Shown here in pieces: positions 6,743-7,385 of a stretch of DNA of 7,385 nt. Every line of letters starts with the position of its first letter. Position 1 is the first letter of the stretch. The notes beneath the pieces were generated by a model that did no database searches, was not told the DNA's origin, and saw nothing but the letters and a program-made list of their open reading frames with translations. Location: NCBI GenBank assembly GCA_013694945.1, contig JACDBM010000325.1, forward strand, positions 1-7,385, in the 5' to 3' direction. This DNA comes from Chthoniobacterales bacterium. Its GTDB lineage: Bacteria; Verrucomicrobiota; Verrucomicrobiia; Chthoniobacterales; UBA10450. Made by a program: the position numbers and the translations under genes.

Positions 6743-6770
6743 CGTTGGACGTTGGACGTTGCCCGTTCGA
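6743..6770. repeat. Four-unit heptamer array upstream of rpe
   Basis: Four contiguous 7-nt units occur: CGTTGGA twice, then CGTTGCC and CGTTCGA. All four begin with CGTT. The array ends 13 nt before the rpe ATG, so it occupies the place where a promoter core or leader would lie. The 7-nt period matches that of the mreB-mreC repeat, although the unit sequence differs. Confidence 0.6.
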
Positions 6771-6783
6771 CAGTTTCCGATCC

Positions 6784-7385
6784 ATGGTGCCGCTTGTCCT
6801 CATCGCCCCTTCTCTGCTCGCGGCCGATTTTTCGCATTTAGCCGACGAGGTTCGTCGCGTGGAAGACGCCGGCGCTGATTGGCTTCACCTTGACATCATG
6901 GACGGGCACTTCGTCAAGAACATCTCGTTCGGTCCAGCGGTTGTGGCCGCGGTTCGAAACGAAACGACGCTCCCTCTAGACGTTCATCTGATGATCCAGC
7001 ATCCGCATCATTATGCGCCGCGCTTCGTAGAGGCGGGGGCGAACACGATCACGGTCCACGTGGAACCCGACGCGCGGCACGAGGTGTCAAAAACCCTCAG
7101 TGTGATTCGCGCAGCCGGTTGCCGCGCGGGACTCTCGCTCAACCCTGCGACGCCGTTTTCCTCGGTCGAGCAGTATCTGCCAGAGATCGACCTGCTGCTC
7201 GTCATGACAGTGCATCCTGGATTCGGTGGGCAAGCGTTTCGACCCGAGATGATGGAGAAAGTGCGCGCGGCCCGCACTTGGCAGCAATCCCGTGACAGTC
7301 AGCTCGACGTCGAAGTCGACGGCGGAATCAACTTCGACACAGCGAAAGTTTGCGTCGAAAATGGTGCAAACGTTCTTGTTGCCGG
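6784..7385 (+). CDS. rpe: Ribulose-phosphate 3-epimerase (3' end beyond window)
   Basis: Interconverts D-ribulose 5-phosphate and D-xylulose 5-phosphate in the pentose-phosphate and Calvin pathways; a cytosolic TIM-barrel enzyme that uses a divalent metal. About 200 residues are present, most of the usual length of about 220. Family motifs in order are IAPSLLAADF (7-16), WLHLDIMDGHFV (33-44) with H35 and D37, DVHLM (66-70) with H68, MTVHPGFGGQ (141-150) and VDGGI (178-182) with D179. H35, D37, H68 and D179 match the metal-binding and acid/base residues of the family. The missing end should carry the last phosphate-binding loop. The ATG puts the APSLLAADF motif at its usual place near the N-terminus; the only upstream in-frame alternative is a TTG at 6745 within the heptamer array. 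No SD is visible before the ATG. It is divergent from the mre cluster and probably independent of it. Confidence 0.95.
   Translation, partial: MVPLVLIAPSLLAADFSHLADEVRRVEDAGADWLHLDIMDGHFVKNISFGPAVVAAVRNETTLPLDVHLMIQHPHHYAPRFVEAGANTITVHVEPDARHEVSKTLSVIRAAGCRAGLSLNPATPFSSVEQYLPEIDLLLVMTVHPGFGGQAFRPEMMEKVRAARTWQQSRDSQLDVEVDGGINFDTAKVCVENGANVLVA

Larger units (their letters stand above)
6478..6783. other. Divergent intergenic region between mreB and rpe
   Basis: This 306-nt gap separates the minus-strand mre cluster from plus-strand rpe. It holds a candidate mreB promoter, a 12-bp direct repeat around it, a TTCGAA dyad and a CGTTGGA-type heptamer array close to rpe; each is listed separately. 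An open frame continues from mreB to a GTG at 6663 but does not look coding. I see no convincing sigma70 promoter for rpe: TTGTAC (6704-6709) and TACAGT (6733-6738) are 23 nt apart, too far for a pair. Confidence 0.7.

Noticed and set aside
1..7385. Mobile element, CRISPR array, toxin-antitoxin or defence system
   Set aside because: No transposase, integrase, regular repeat-spacer pattern or defence-type domain is visible on either strand; every long coding frame belongs to a known housekeeping family.

Overview
The window looks like a conserved chromosomal region from a Gram-negative, rod-forming bacterium, most likely a Verrucomicrobiota member (Spartobacteria or Chthoniobacterales-like). 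This assignment is inference. It rests on the MreB N-terminus and overall MreB sequence style, on an RNase E/G-type gene attached to a cell-shape cluster, on the scarcity of Shine-Dalgarno sites, and on heptameric repeats between genes. No similarity search could be run.

Layout, left to right: five minus-strand genes fill positions 83 to 6477. In transcription order they are mreB, mreC, mreD, mrdA (PBP2) and an RNase G/E-family gene. mreC/mreD and mreD/mrdA each overlap by 4 nt (ATGA), which points to one translationally coupled unit. mreB and mreC are separated by 97 nt holding an imperfect inverted repeat built of 7-nt units. mrdA and the RNase gene are separated by 60 nt that can fold into a bulged hairpin reaching back over the mrdA stop codon. 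A divergent intergenic region (6478 to 6783) contains a good sigma70-type promoter for mreB, a 12-bp direct repeat around that promoter, a TTCGAA dyad and a small heptamer array. After it the plus-strand gene rpe (ribulose-phosphate 3-epimerase) begins and runs off the right end.

Function: MreB, MreC, MreD and PBP2 are core parts of the elongasome, which directs lateral peptidoglycan synthesis. The usual glycosyltransferase partner RodA is not in the window. The RNase is a single-stranded endonuclease for rRNA/mRNA processing; its relatives sit near mreBCD in proteobacteria too. Rpe belongs to the pentose-phosphate/Calvin pathway and is probably unrelated to the cluster.

I found no mobile element, CRISPR array, tRNA or rRNA, and no wholly new gene system. 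The less ordinary material is in the gaps between genes (heptamer repeats, hairpins, promoter-flanking repeats) and in PBP2 (a long C-terminal tail and a Cys/Cys/His/Cys set near the active site).
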